From Enoplolaimus lenunculus (Eukaryota > Nematoda > Enoplea > Enoplida > Thoracostomopsidae): a DNA stretch of 64,000 bases. The position numbers and the translations under genes were made by a program. Shown here one piece after another: positions 9,848 through 19,887 of this stretch. The notes below the pieces were generated by a model. That model was given only the letters and a program-made list of their open reading frames with translations, did not search any database and was not told the DNA's origin. The stretch lies in the NCBI GenBank assembly GCA_030248215.1, contig JASANG010003708.1, forward strand, positions 248,001-312,000, written 5' to 3'. Every line of letters begins with the position of its first letter. Position 1 is the stretch's first letter.

Positions 9848-12800
9848 CTGAATATCAGAGTTTGACTAATTGCCAAAACTGTTAATTGTAAGCTTTATAA
9901 CAACGCGACACTTCGAAGAGTACAAATCCGATTCCTTCTGATTTGATTTGAAACTAATATTTCTGATTGAAAGTTCGAATCTTCACCTTCCAGCAATTCG
10001 GTGGTTATATATAACTCGAAAATTTCTATATATGTACGTAAGTATTTGATTTCTCCGTTATTTTGTTTTCACTTGTATTGAGTTCACACGTGTTTTTAGT
10101 TCCTCTATCGTCCAAATCCTCATCGCTGGAATCCAAATTTACATCCAAAATTTTAGGAAATAGTTGAACCAGACATTTTTACTACTATTGAAATAAAATT
10201 TATATTTAGGCCCTACAATGCAGTTATTGTTTGCATATAATATCACATTGCCATTTTTACTAGAAACCGCTCAGTGTAGATACATAAAATTTCTTCCCGT
10301 GTCCACATATGTGAACAGTAACATTATTGTAAAATTTTGCGCGAACAGTTTTGATATTGATATGTTTTGTCGGTTTTTCAAGCCAACGGCCAAGTTGACG
10401 ATCTATGATACGAGATGGATCACTAAAGAACGTCGTATTTTACAGGAAATACAAAAAGTTATATTTATACGATGTATTAAAGCTAGCATAAGCATTAAAA
10501 CACGGGTTAATAATTTGCGCTTTAGCTAACAACTGATAATGTTTTCTAATTTGCATAAATCCATAACTTTTCTCTCCAATTTTCACCCACGCACACATTG
10601 TTTCTTGCTTCCCGTTGCTTCCTTGTGTCTGGTTTTGACTAACACCGCTACCTAAGTGTCGGGTGGGGCCCCAGTGTGCACTCTGTGCCACACTGGTGCC
10701 CACCCTCGGCGTCCCTTGAGCTCCTAGCTATGTCGTTTCTGTGGCATGCGAATTCCACTTGTTTCAGTCTCGGTCCTAGTATCGTGATTTGTACTTAACC
10801 GGTATCTTTTTAGCCTTGCCATACTGTTGCTCATTTGTAAAACTATTGTGCTTTAACCTTTCTGTCAAATTCTTGTCAAGCTTAGTCCTATTTCTGTCAA
10901 CTTCACTTATGTCAAGAACGTGTATTTTTACATATATTTCATATTGTGTTTTCAGGTACTAAAACCCCATTTTCTGACCAAATTCTATACGCGCAGTGCA
11001 TTGCGCATTCCCATTTCTACAAACTCTTCCCCTTTTGACCCTTTTGTGCCAATTTCTACATGTCATATTTTTGCGATCTTATAAATGCTTATTTTCATGT
11101 TTTCAGGCGTCCCCTTCCCGTTTCCTACTAATTTCAAGGTGCTCATTCCATTTCGCACCTCTATTTCTGCCAATTCTGCCCCGTTTGTGTCTTATTTGTC
11201 ATATTTCTTTTTATGTCATTATTGCGATGATTCTAGAACATTCTGGGTATTCTTGCGATCACATAGCTAGCTTAGGTGCGTAGGTGATTTCAACATTGTG
11301 TGTAAGAGATAGCATTATTCTCGGATAGCATAAAACATATTATTCTCGCCTTGAGGGAGTAGAAGACATATAATCGGAATCAGCATATTTTACTTGGTCA
11401 AAGTAGTAATTTCTAGGCCTGGTAGACGTATATTCGCAAGTCTTGTAATTTGTATTTTATTGTTATAATTGTGCCCGGACGTGATTTAGGTAGCGGTCCC
11501 GTAGGCTGTGTCTGGCGGATCTGGTCCATTTTTCGCTTACAAATTGCAGTTTCCCAATACTCATAATTTCTATAGTGCTTTTCGGCCGCATGGCCCTCGT
11601 ACAAAAGCTATAACCATCAGAAACAGGGAAAATTGGCAATTTTAGCATCAGCGGGACTAACGGGCTTGTGTTTCATATTTTGTGTTACTTACTTGTGCGT
11701 TACTAGTAAGCCCAGAAACAGTGTTGTATAGACTCGCACGAGCCATAGGAGTGTTTAAATCCTGTTAGAACTGTTCCACGATCAACCCGAAACTAGACCA
11801 TACCCGCCTTCGGATCGGTCGAAAATTCCCGTTTTTGACCAGTCCAGACCTTACACTAAGTAATATGCCTATGCCTATACAGCGCGTTTTACCTGCATAA
11901 CTAAAGAACTGACCTTACACAAGCTAAAACGTATTATTCTGAGGTCCTATATCGCTAAATCGCTTACCTACGACGGTCACCTCCACTTAAGACTACAAAC
12001 ATCAATTTACTGTAACGAATTTGTTTCATTAGTTGCGTATATCACTATATTTACTAGCTATGTATTAGCGCTTGCCTGCTCACGTCCCCGTATGTAGACT
12101 CCGGTGAAGTTTACGCAAAAACATTTAAGTGCAAGCGTGCTGTACTGGTTTTTACGTCACATCCACACTTATGGACGGTGGTACATTTAGTGTTAATGTT
12201 TCAATTGAAGCTTTGAAACGATGCATGTTAATGAATTTGATGACAACAAATGATGCTCTGCCGTTACAATTTAAATTCAATTGTGTTAAACAAATTAATT
12301 CGTCGATAACAGTAACTTGAATTTTACGCTTGATAAGCACGCTTGTTCAGAACATTCGCGAGTACTTTCACAAAATTTGTTACCTCGAAAACATAAAAGG
12401 TTTCGTTTTAGCAAAATATTTATTAAAACGTCTTCAGCTAGCTTTCTATGATTTTCGTTTAATTCGTCAATCCTGCTCGAAAGCTACTGTTTTAGTGCTT
12501 GAACAAATGATTAGTAACTATGTCAATTCGTCTTTACAAGTTAACTCTGTGCGAATTTTGCTGTAACGGTCGATTAAGACACAATAATCAGCTAACCAGA
12601 AGACCACTTATCAAATGGTTGGAGAGCCAAGTATAAGATTAATTAACGGCACCAGAAACTCAACCAATTTTGACTTACAGTCCTAATGACATAACGAGAC
12701 AACTAAGTCGTGTAAAAAATACGCATTGATAGAAAACTGGCGTTTTAACTTAGTTCAAAAATTTTACCAAAGCCTGAGCTGCACCAAAGGTTATACGGTG

Positions 12801-13059
12801 AAACACCTAGCTAGTGCATGAGTTTTTCTACATTCAATTTTTAGCTACTACAGAAGCTGAAAATAGTTGCATTTTTTGCGTCTATAGCGTGGTTGATTGT
12901 GCCGTCATTAACTACTCCACACACTCTACCACTGATATTGAACATTATGACTTTATAGCAGTCATTGTCTTTCTCGAACTGCAGTGTACAATTTTAGAAG
13001 TTAACGCTTGGTGTCAGAACGATGCCTCATACTTTATTCTTATTGCTGTAAGCAATGCC
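9848..13059. other. spacer between the divergent GGACT and acylphosphatase genes
   Basis: The missing first exon of GGACT should lie here on the minus strand. 10540-11850 differs in texture: 10610-10720 is GC-richer and 10800-11240 is pyrimidine-rich on the plus strand. I recognise no gene or terminal repeats there. 12129-12566 has short open frames on both strands with no recognisable family. The acylphosphatase promoter must also lie here, but no motif stands out. Confidence 0.5.
10030..10170 (-). other. possible acidic exon upstream of GGACT
   Basis: One minus-strand frame is open and reads LDSSDEDLDDRGTKN, then CELNTSENKITEKSN. It has a possible acceptor (GGATTCCAG) and donor (TACGTACAT). 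It could be the GGACT first or second exon, but I could not join it in phase to exon 9847-9616, and a second frame is also open just downstream. This is tentative. Confidence 0.25.
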
Positions 13060-15843
13060 ATGAAGGTTGTTCGATTTTGCCTCTTAATCTCAATACTTTC
13101 ATTTTCATGTTTTGCAACTGCTATGAAATATCGTGCTGTTGATTTTGAAGTTTTTGGCCGTGTACAGGGTAGGTGTAATTATTGGTTGGTACAATCACTG
13201 TAAATCATTTTGAAGAGTTCGTAGTCATGTGTGCTTGTATGTTATGTAGCTATTGATTAATTTTAGCTTAGAGTTTAGATACAAATTTAGTGGTGCTAGT
13301 TCTTGTAGCCTTTTTACTTTGGTACAGTGTCAGCAGCCAAAAGTTATGCGCAAGATTGATAACGTTGACTGTGAATTATTTGCGATAAATATATGTTTTG
13401 TCACTGTTTTAGGTGTTTTCTTCAGAAAGGTAAGAGAAATTATAAAATTTATTTATTTCTAGTAAAACAAATTATCAGTCATACATAAATCTGCTAAGAT
13501 GGCTACTAATTTGATATAGCAATAAGATGAAGCATGACGTTGTGGTATCCATTGCCGAATAATATGCTGTTACAAAACTTCGGAATCGTATTCTAATACT
13601 GTTGTAAAACGCCGCTTCTCCAAACCAAACTAAGTTTACATATTAAAAATTAGAAACAATTTGCTATATAAACTAATATTTTTAGCTTCAGTTCACAAAT
13701 TTCAGAACTGGAGTTAGGTACGAAATAACTGCTGTTGGCGAAGAAACAGATTTACTAGAATAATAAATTTTATTAGTTTTGCTGGTCGCGAATATGTGTA
13801 GGTAGGATTGCCTGTATCAACAATTAAAGGTTATGCGGCCGGCATTGCTTTCGTGTTCTAAAACAAATTATTGATATATCCGAAATTTGCAAAATGCTAA
13901 GTTCCGTTTCGGGTTCGGCGAATCACCCATATATATATTCAAATTCGGAATCGGTAAAATCGTGGATTCAATGCCACCATGCCACTAAATAATGCTGTTT
14001 TGTAGTAGGTAGAATTGGTTGTAGGTTTTCTAATTAACATCGCTTTTGATATTTTTGCTCTTTGTTCTTTAGCTCGCATCATTCAAATAAACTTGATCTG
14101 TCACTTTCAGTTTACCAAAGAAAAAGCTGATCAACTAAATTTGACGGGCTGGGTGAAAAACACCAGTCATGGTACAGTACTAGGCCACGCCGAAGGTACT
14201 GATTCTGCGATTTCGGAAATGTAAGTGTGTGTATCTGCTGAATTTGCAAAGGCACCGTGTATCATGAGTCAGTCTTAATAATGTAATAAACCAGAACACA
14301 GATCATACTTTGCTATGAAAAATTTCCAAAAAAACATGTTTGCGCTAGTATGTATTAAATACAGATTTTGTACTAACGAAGTTTGCTAGGTGTAAACGTA
14401 ACGCTCTATTCACACGTGCAAGATTTTGCTGCGAGAACTTGCTGAGTTGCAACTTGCACTTGGAAATTTTGTCCAAAATTCCGTTTGAAAAACTTGCAGC
14501 TGCAAATATGTAACAACGCAAAAAATTGAGAATCTTAATCAGAGCAAAGCCATTTAATTGGAAATTATGAAAATATAAAATGTTTGAACCGCTGAAAACA
14601 TTTATAATTGCATTTTCGACTATTGTTTGAAAACTTAGTTTATGAGAATATGTTATTGCAATTTGGTTTGTGACATTTGGCGTACACTATATATAACGGC
14701 ATTTTTATTGTATTAGAGATAGTTTGACGCGCCAGAAAATATATGTAGCTGCTCTATTTTACTGCTCGTTTTCTGTTTCACAACAGCGGACCTTCGCTGT
14801 ATTTGTGTTATGTAAGTTTCAACTGATATCGTTGAGCACAACTCAAAGTTTAAACGGTTTGCTATTTTTGAGGTTAAAATGAAAACTTATCGTCTAAGAT
14901 TAAATTGTTAAAATTTCCTTAAATTTTCTTGTTTGCTATTTGAATTCCTTGAATTCTTTTCGAATAAACAACAGCGGATTCGTTCGTTACATTTTTTGTT
15001 ACAAATAATTCATTAAACATAATTGCTAGGAATTTAATTCCCATGTTTCAAGAACCATGCAAGTTCACTGAATTTATTGCAGCCGCAATCTCAAAAGTTC
15101 TGCTTGCAATCTGTAACCGCAAGCTCTCGCAGCAAAAACTTACAAGTGTGAATAGGGCTTTACTGCTGTTTATGAGTAAACCTACAATATCACAGCTTGA
15201 ATGAACCGAATCATGGTATTTCCTGAAGTCAAACTAATACAAAACCCTGCGTAATGATGAGTATATAACCATGACAACTTGTTGCAAAGTTAAATGTCAT
15301 TAAGATTTGAGTTTATTGAAGTACTTAATGTGTAGATCTGACCCAATACTGTAGCATCCAGCTCTTATTTTTGGTGCTCGGTCGCACATTGGTGATACAA
15401 GACTGGTTTTATTTTCATGTGTCCTTTTTTCGAGGTTACTCCTGGACCCATTGGGACCCATTGTGTCTTATATGTATGCAAAATATAAGTTTAAATCCTA
15501 AGTTTAAGCTGCCGTAGGTTAGTTGTAGTAGGAGACACTCATTGACTTCCTGCCTGACTTAATCTTCGACTGTGCGAAACTTGCTGTAATTTTTAACGTC
15601 AGGTTTTATATGTTTATAAATAAGCGCTAGCTAGAGCTACTACTAGATTCGTCATGTTTTGTTATAGTAGAAAGTCAATCAGTGCGAATTGAGACGGGCA
15701 TGAGAAATTAATAGTTTTCTGTTTTAAGGAAAGATTGGCTGCAACATACAGGATCGCCGCATTCAAAGATTGATCGCGCTTCTTTTAGCAACGAAAAAGA
15801 TTTGGATAAAATTGGCTCCAAACATTTTAAAATTATGCATTGA
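13060..15843 (+). CDS. acylphosphatase with putative signal peptide
   Basis: Exons 13060-13168, 13413-13429, 14111-14220 and 15729-15843 join in phase (1, 0, 2) into 116 residues ending in TGA. After 21 leader residues the protein reads YRAVDFEVFGRVQG, GVFFRK, GWVKNTSHGTVLGHAEG and GSPHSKIDRASFSNEK, the full acylphosphatase fold; from Met22 it is 95 residues, close to the usual 98. The family hydrolyses acyl phosphates such as 1,3-bisphosphoglycerate. The phosphate-binding loop, the catalytic arginine (R41) and the catalytic asparagine (N59) are all present, with the family's 18-residue spacing. The leader MKVVRFCLLISILSFSCFAT looks like a signal peptide, which is unusual for a normally cytosolic enzyme; start at Met22 (13123) would give the usual form. 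Exon 2 is only 17 nt. Intron 3 carries an R8 element. Confidence 0.94.
13720..13985 (+). repeat. TTCGGATTCGG-type element, copy in acylphosphatase intron 2
   Basis: It matches 23820-24130 over AAATTATTGATATATCCGAA, the GGTTATGCGGCCGGCATTG block and the end GATTCAATGCCACCATGCC. Both copies have ends rich in TTCGGA/TCCGAA hexamers. It is probably a decayed MITE. Confidence 0.6.
14402..15160 (+). mobile_element. R8 MITE, near-complete copy in acylphosphatase intron 3
   Basis: About 760 bp. The left end reads CTATTCACACGTGCAAGA then TTTTGCTGCGAGAACTTGC. The right end is its inverse (GCAAGCTCTCGCAGCAAAAA, then GTGTGAATAGGG). A truncated relative is at 19090-19270. The inside is AT-rich with no frame. 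It accounts for about half of the 1508-bp intron. Confidence 0.78.
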
Positions 15844-15946
15844 TTAAATTTCCAAAAGTTTTTTTGCGCTTTGCAACTTTATGGTAAGAAGCGCAACAGA
15901 CACCGATTTTTTCGCAGATATATCGGTTGTCTAACGTAGGGATGTG

Positions 15947-16419
15947 CCGATACCAAAATTTTGGCCTATGTCGTTACCGATGCCGATTCCAACCTTACTA
16001 CAAAATGTTAGTAAACGATAGGATACTACATTACATCATTATATGAAAACTTAAACGCCAGCCACCAAACGATTATAATTTTATGAGAACGCAGTTTCCC
16101 TGATCAGACACATGATATACGCCAAGAACTGAAATTGATAGCATTCCAAATTGACTGTATGTACAAAAACTATCTGCAAAAAATGGCAATTTTTTGCAGT
16201 GCCGATGCTGATAACCATCATAATTGATTAGAACGGTTCATTTAAAGTATTTTATTTCAAACACATATGCGCTCAGAAATGAAATTGATTGCATTCCAAC
16301 TAACTGTTATGTATGTAAAGTATCGGAAAGAATCGGCAATTTTTTGCAGTGCCGATGTCGGTTGATACTCACGAAAAGTGTCGATTATTACCGATGCCGA
16401 TTAATCGGCATATCCCTAC
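15947..16419 (+). mobile_element. R6 MITE with internal duplication
   Basis: The ends GTAGGGATGTGCCGATACC and GATTAATCGGCATATCCCTA are inverted, and the subterminal zones repeat CCGATGCCGAT. The internal block ending GGCAATTTTTTGCAGTGCCG occurs twice (about 16125-16210 and 16275-16360). The other R6 copies have one, so this copy gained a direct duplication. Confidence 0.75.
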
Positions 16420-17439
16420 TGTTATGCTGTTTAGCGAATAATTTAGCTGCGTTGGAAAAATCTCATGTGTGCTTTTACAAGTTTTAACTTCACTAAAGCT
16501 TAAAAAAATGTACTGTAAGTAAATTTTATTTTTGTTATTGTTTCGGAGCATCTATAAACCGCTATCATGTTGATATTTAACAAGTAACAGCGATCGCCGC
16601 GTGATTCCTGCTTTATAGGTTGACAATGTCACTTAAACATGGTATAAGCACATTTTTTGTAGCTTTTATTTAATATCAGCCAAATACAGCATTGATTTGT
16701 AAAGAACAATTGTGATATATATAATGAAAAATTGCAAGATATATACGTGATTTTTAACTAATGTTGAGCACGATGAACAGAAGTACTGGTATTTCTATAA
16801 TGAAAACGGATCTTGAATGACAGTCTGTGAATTCTAAAATTATTCAAGAATAAAGTTTTGCAAATTTTGAAGAAAAGTTTCAGAAATGCACATTCGTCCT
16901 ATACGCTCAGTTAAATCTAGAGAGCTGATGCTTACCTCTACCAATTCCACAGATGATATTTAACAGACGTAAAGTTGCAACCGACGTTATGTAACAGACG
17001 TAGCGAACTGAAGTTTAAAACAATCATGTCCTCAAAACTTCGCAGAAAATCATAAAAGACTATCAGTCTCTGAAATTCAAAGCTTTTCTGTCTTTTAATT
17101 TTAAGATTTCTTACCCTTGAAACAAGCTGACTGATTTTATGCCGTGATATAATTAGCACCATTGAACTTAAAGCTTCAAACTCCGTAAAAACGTAGACTT
17201 GCTCTTTAATTCCAAGACGGTTTATATTCCGCACTGGTGCCAGTTTAATGGCATCACAATAAACAGCCGAGAATTGAACTGTGAATGTACGCACTGGGAG
17301 AAAGACTGGTTTTATAATCAATATTGGCAGATTGTATGTAGTAAGTAGGTCGCAATCGGAGGCGTAAAATACCAGAGCCGGAGTCCGAGGTGAAAGGAAT
17401 GTTGTCAAAGTAGGTCTACAGATTTTTTATATTAAAAAC

Positions 17440-17735
17440 CAGAAAATATTCGGGCGTTTAAATTTGCAACTTCTCCCGTTTTTCAAACAAATCCTAAGCA
17501 ATAGAATTTTCCTACCCACTTTTCCCGTTTTCCAAAACAAATCCAACGCTTCACATTTTCTACTCGTTTAAATTCTCCACTTTTACCGTTTTCCAACCAA
17601 AACCTATGCTTCAGATATTTCTTACCAACCAAGGAAAAATCTAGGCATTATTAAATGTTCCAATTCCCGTTTTCCAAACAAAATTTATGCTTTAGGTACA
17701 TCTTACCAACCAGGCGAACATCTAGGCATTGAGAA
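17440..17735 (+). repeat. degenerate ~70-bp tandem repeat
   Basis: The phrase CCCGTTTTCCAAACAAA followed by TATGCTTCA recurs about four times with AT-rich filler. The copies are well diverged. No coding function is evident. Confidence 0.6.
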
Positions 17736-17752
17736 ACCCTATACACTGTAAA

Positions 17753-17993
17753 TTCCAAAGAGTTGATTAATCAATTTAGGTAGCGAGTTAGTTATATCTG
17801 AATCAAAATCAGTAAACATTAACTCACTGTGAGTTTAGCGGATTCTTTACTCTGAGTTAAATTGACTTTGGGTGAGTTGATTAATAAACTCAGAATGATT
17901 TGAATAAACGCAAAATTCTGCGTTCTGATTATCCTAACTCAGACTAATTGATTCAACTCATTCTCAACTCACTGAAATTTACAAAGTACGTTT
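17753..17993 (+). mobile_element. R7 MITE
   Basis: The left end is CACTGTAAATTCCAAAGAGT and the right end ACTCACTGAAATTTACAAAG, with TA on both sides. The core repeats GAGTTGA, ACTCAGAATGA and related phrases in both directions, so nearly the whole element can fold. It resembles a Tc1/mariner-type MITE (TA target). Other copies are at 39.8, 58.6 and 62.7 kb. Confidence 0.75.
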
Positions 17994-18269
17994 ATGTTTT
18001 CAAGTTTTCCAGGTTTCCGAACCTCGCCTGTACCTGTACTTATCCTATCAAACATGGGAATACCTATAGGCGTTTGATTTTCCAGTTTTCCCAGCCACTC
18101 TGATGCTTTTTAATTTTCCTACCAAAACAGCGGGAAATTTGGCCGTCGTACAGTATAGTGGCTGCGCTGCACTCCTGGTCATAAGTTTTCCACTGTGGAA
18201 AACTGGAAGCCCCTGTGCTATACATTGGCCGGATTATGTAAGGCTCTGTCTTATATTTCGGGTTATGCA

Positions 18270-18610
18270 AGGCTCCGTCTAGGCTTAATAGGTTTTGAAT
18301 TAGCAGGCGTAGGATCTGGTGTAAGCTTATAGATTTTATAGGTGCGCTAGCCTTAGGTTATGACTTAATAGAGAATGTCTTACGTTTAGGCTAAGGCTTA
18401 GGTTTTAGCTTAGACATAGACTTAGGTTTTCCGCTGAGGTTTTAGGAATTAGGTTTAAACAAAGATCGGATCTTAAAAATGACCCTTGTGCAAAATCTTA
18501 GGCTTAGGCGTTGTCTTAGGCTTGATCTTTATATTTAGGCTTATGGCATAGGCTAATAGGCCGAGGCGTTTAATCTTGGGCTTTTGATCAGGTTTAGGCA
18601 TAGGTTAAGA
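18270..18610 (+). repeat. degenerate TTAGGC-like array
   Basis: A 340-bp run of TTAGGCTTAGG-type phrases (GGCTAAGGCTTAGG, TCTTAGGCTTAGGCG and others) without clear R2 or R3 ends. It is the longest such array in the window. It is an interspersed, diverged array, not a telomere. Confidence 0.65.
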
Positions 18611-19089
18611 AGCGTTCCGCCTTCGACCATTTGAAATTCCAAAATCCCAAAATCCGCCATATTGGACCATATCCCCAAAATACCGCTTTCGACTGAACTT
18701 TGGTCTTAAAATCAATTTCAGTTTAAATACTGACTTAAATTTTAAAGGTACAATAGTTTGACGAAATATGATTTCTTTGGCAAGTTAGTTGTCTCCTGAC
18801 AGATTTAAGATATTTAACTCAAAAATACTGCATTGATCCATCGTGAACACTTTTTAAAGTCCACCAAACACTCAGAGTAAAATCTTTTTACACGAATTCA
18901 AATAAGCGCACAAGTTTTGTTTTAATAGCTTGTTGTTATTCATTTCGGGTTTAATATGAACGACATGCATGGTGCGCAATTATTGCAACAATGTACGACT
19001 TGAAACTGTTTAGCTAGTTCATTCAGCTAATATAGCGGTTTTATTGTAGCTAAGTGTGGTAAACTATCATCTGTTCTGATAAGTAAAGG

Positions 19090-19270
19090 TCCTATTCACA
19101 CGTGCAAGTTTTTGCTGCGAGAACTTGCAGCTGCCACTTGCACTTGCATGTTTTGTCCGAAATCCCATTCGAAAAACTTGCAGCTGCTAATAATTCATTT
19201 AAAATCGCAGTTAGGAATTTTTAGTTCTCATGTGTGAATAACCATGCAAGTTCACTGGATTAATTGCAGC
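19090..19270 (+). mobile_element. R8 MITE, truncated
   Basis: It begins CCTATTCACACGTGCAAGTT then TTGCTGCGAGAACTTGCAGC and matches the left part of the copy at 14.4 kb. A shortened right part (CATGCAAGTTCACTG) follows, so most of the core is deleted. Confidence 0.7.
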
Positions 19271-19386
19271 AAGAGTCGGCAGCATACGGTTGACATATAT
19301 AGCCGACGAAAAAATAATTGTGTAGTATTGTTGTCGGCGGCATACGATCGACATATATATGGTCGACGATAAAAGCGTTAAAGAGG

Positions 19387-19462
19387 CGTGCTACGTGGCG
19401 CAGTGGTAGAGTGTTCGCTTCAGGATCCGTAGGCTGAGAGTTCGATTCCCGCTCTTAAGACT
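19387..19462 (+). pseudogene. tRNA-like pseudogene or SINE head
   Basis: An A-box-like TGGCGCAGTGGTAGAGTG is followed 33 bases on by a B-box-like GAGTTCGATTCCC. The T stem and acceptor stem do not pair, so this is not a working tRNA. Two copies of GCATACG(A/G)T(T/C)GACATATATA lie just upstream (19281 and 19336). It could be the head of a tRNA-derived SINE. Confidence 0.5.
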
Positions 19463-19729
19463 TGCTTTTTCAGCTGCTTAGAGGTCGGAACTCTCGGTTC
19501 CTACCCTCGAACGTGCTGTAATAATGCATCAACGCTTTGACACTTGTCGACTTGGGATAATACAAAACGAAAAGTTGTGTAGCATCAACAATTGATATGG
19601 CTCAGTTTGTGAAAATTCGATTTTGTGTTTGCCTGCTTTACTTCACCGCTAACCTAAGTGACGGCTTTCTAGCTGCTCCCTAAGTCTCACTCAGGGAATT
19701 TAAGCGGGAGCAAGCTTTGCTATAGAAAG

Positions 19730-19885
19730 AAGTTTATATATAGTACAGTAACGACTTGTTTAGGGAGCACCAAGTGCGTTAAATTTTACTACTGCTGATG
19801 CTCCAGATCGAAATTTATATCTAGTATATACAGTAACTGCTTGTTTAGGGAGCAACAAGTGTAGTCACTTTTATTACTGCTGATT
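19730..19885 (+). repeat. two-unit ~84-bp tandem repeat
   Basis: CAGTAACGACTTGTTTAGGG and CAGTAACTGCTTGTTTAGGG start 84 bp apart, each followed by AGCA(C/A)CAAGTG and ending in ACTGCTGAT. It sits directly upstream of the proposed first exon of the coiled-coil gene, so it may be part of its 5' region. Confidence 0.6.
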
Positions 19886-19887
19886 TC

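Larger units (their letters stand above)
15844..19887. other. spacer between acylphosphatase and the coiled-coil gene
   Basis: It is filled with repeats annotated separately: R6 at 15.95 kb, a degenerate tandem at 17.45 kb, R7 at 17.75 kb, a TTAGGC-like array at 18.3 kb, truncated R8 at 19.1 kb and a tRNA-like stretch at 19.4 kb. 16430-17340 and 18620-19080 show nothing I can support. The 156-codon minus frame at 16938-17408 begins inside R5-like repeat sequence and is not accepted. Confidence 0.55.

Noticed and set aside
12814-13059. 82 open codons in frame upstream of the acylphosphatase start
   Set aside because: No homology, and the signal-peptide-like leader begins at 13060. Treated as upstream sequence.
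16938-17408. 156-codon minus-strand open frame
   Set aside because: Its 5' part reads through R5-like repeat sequence (CCGGAG motifs), the frame stops before a good donor, and no protein family is recognisable.
18270-18610. Telomere or chromosome end
   Set aside because: The TTAGGC-like units are degenerate, interspersed and present in many repeats across the window, with genes on both sides.
18956-18992. Alternative first exon (MNDMHGAQLLQQ) for the coiled-coil gene
   Set aside because: It fits the phase of exon 22027, but so does 19888-20008, which is longer, nearer and more coding-like. Kept only as an alternative.
19612-19695. Short frame MAQFVKIRFCVCLLYFTAN resembling a signal peptide
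   Set aside because: It stops after 28 codons and has no convincing donor. A leader by chance is likely.
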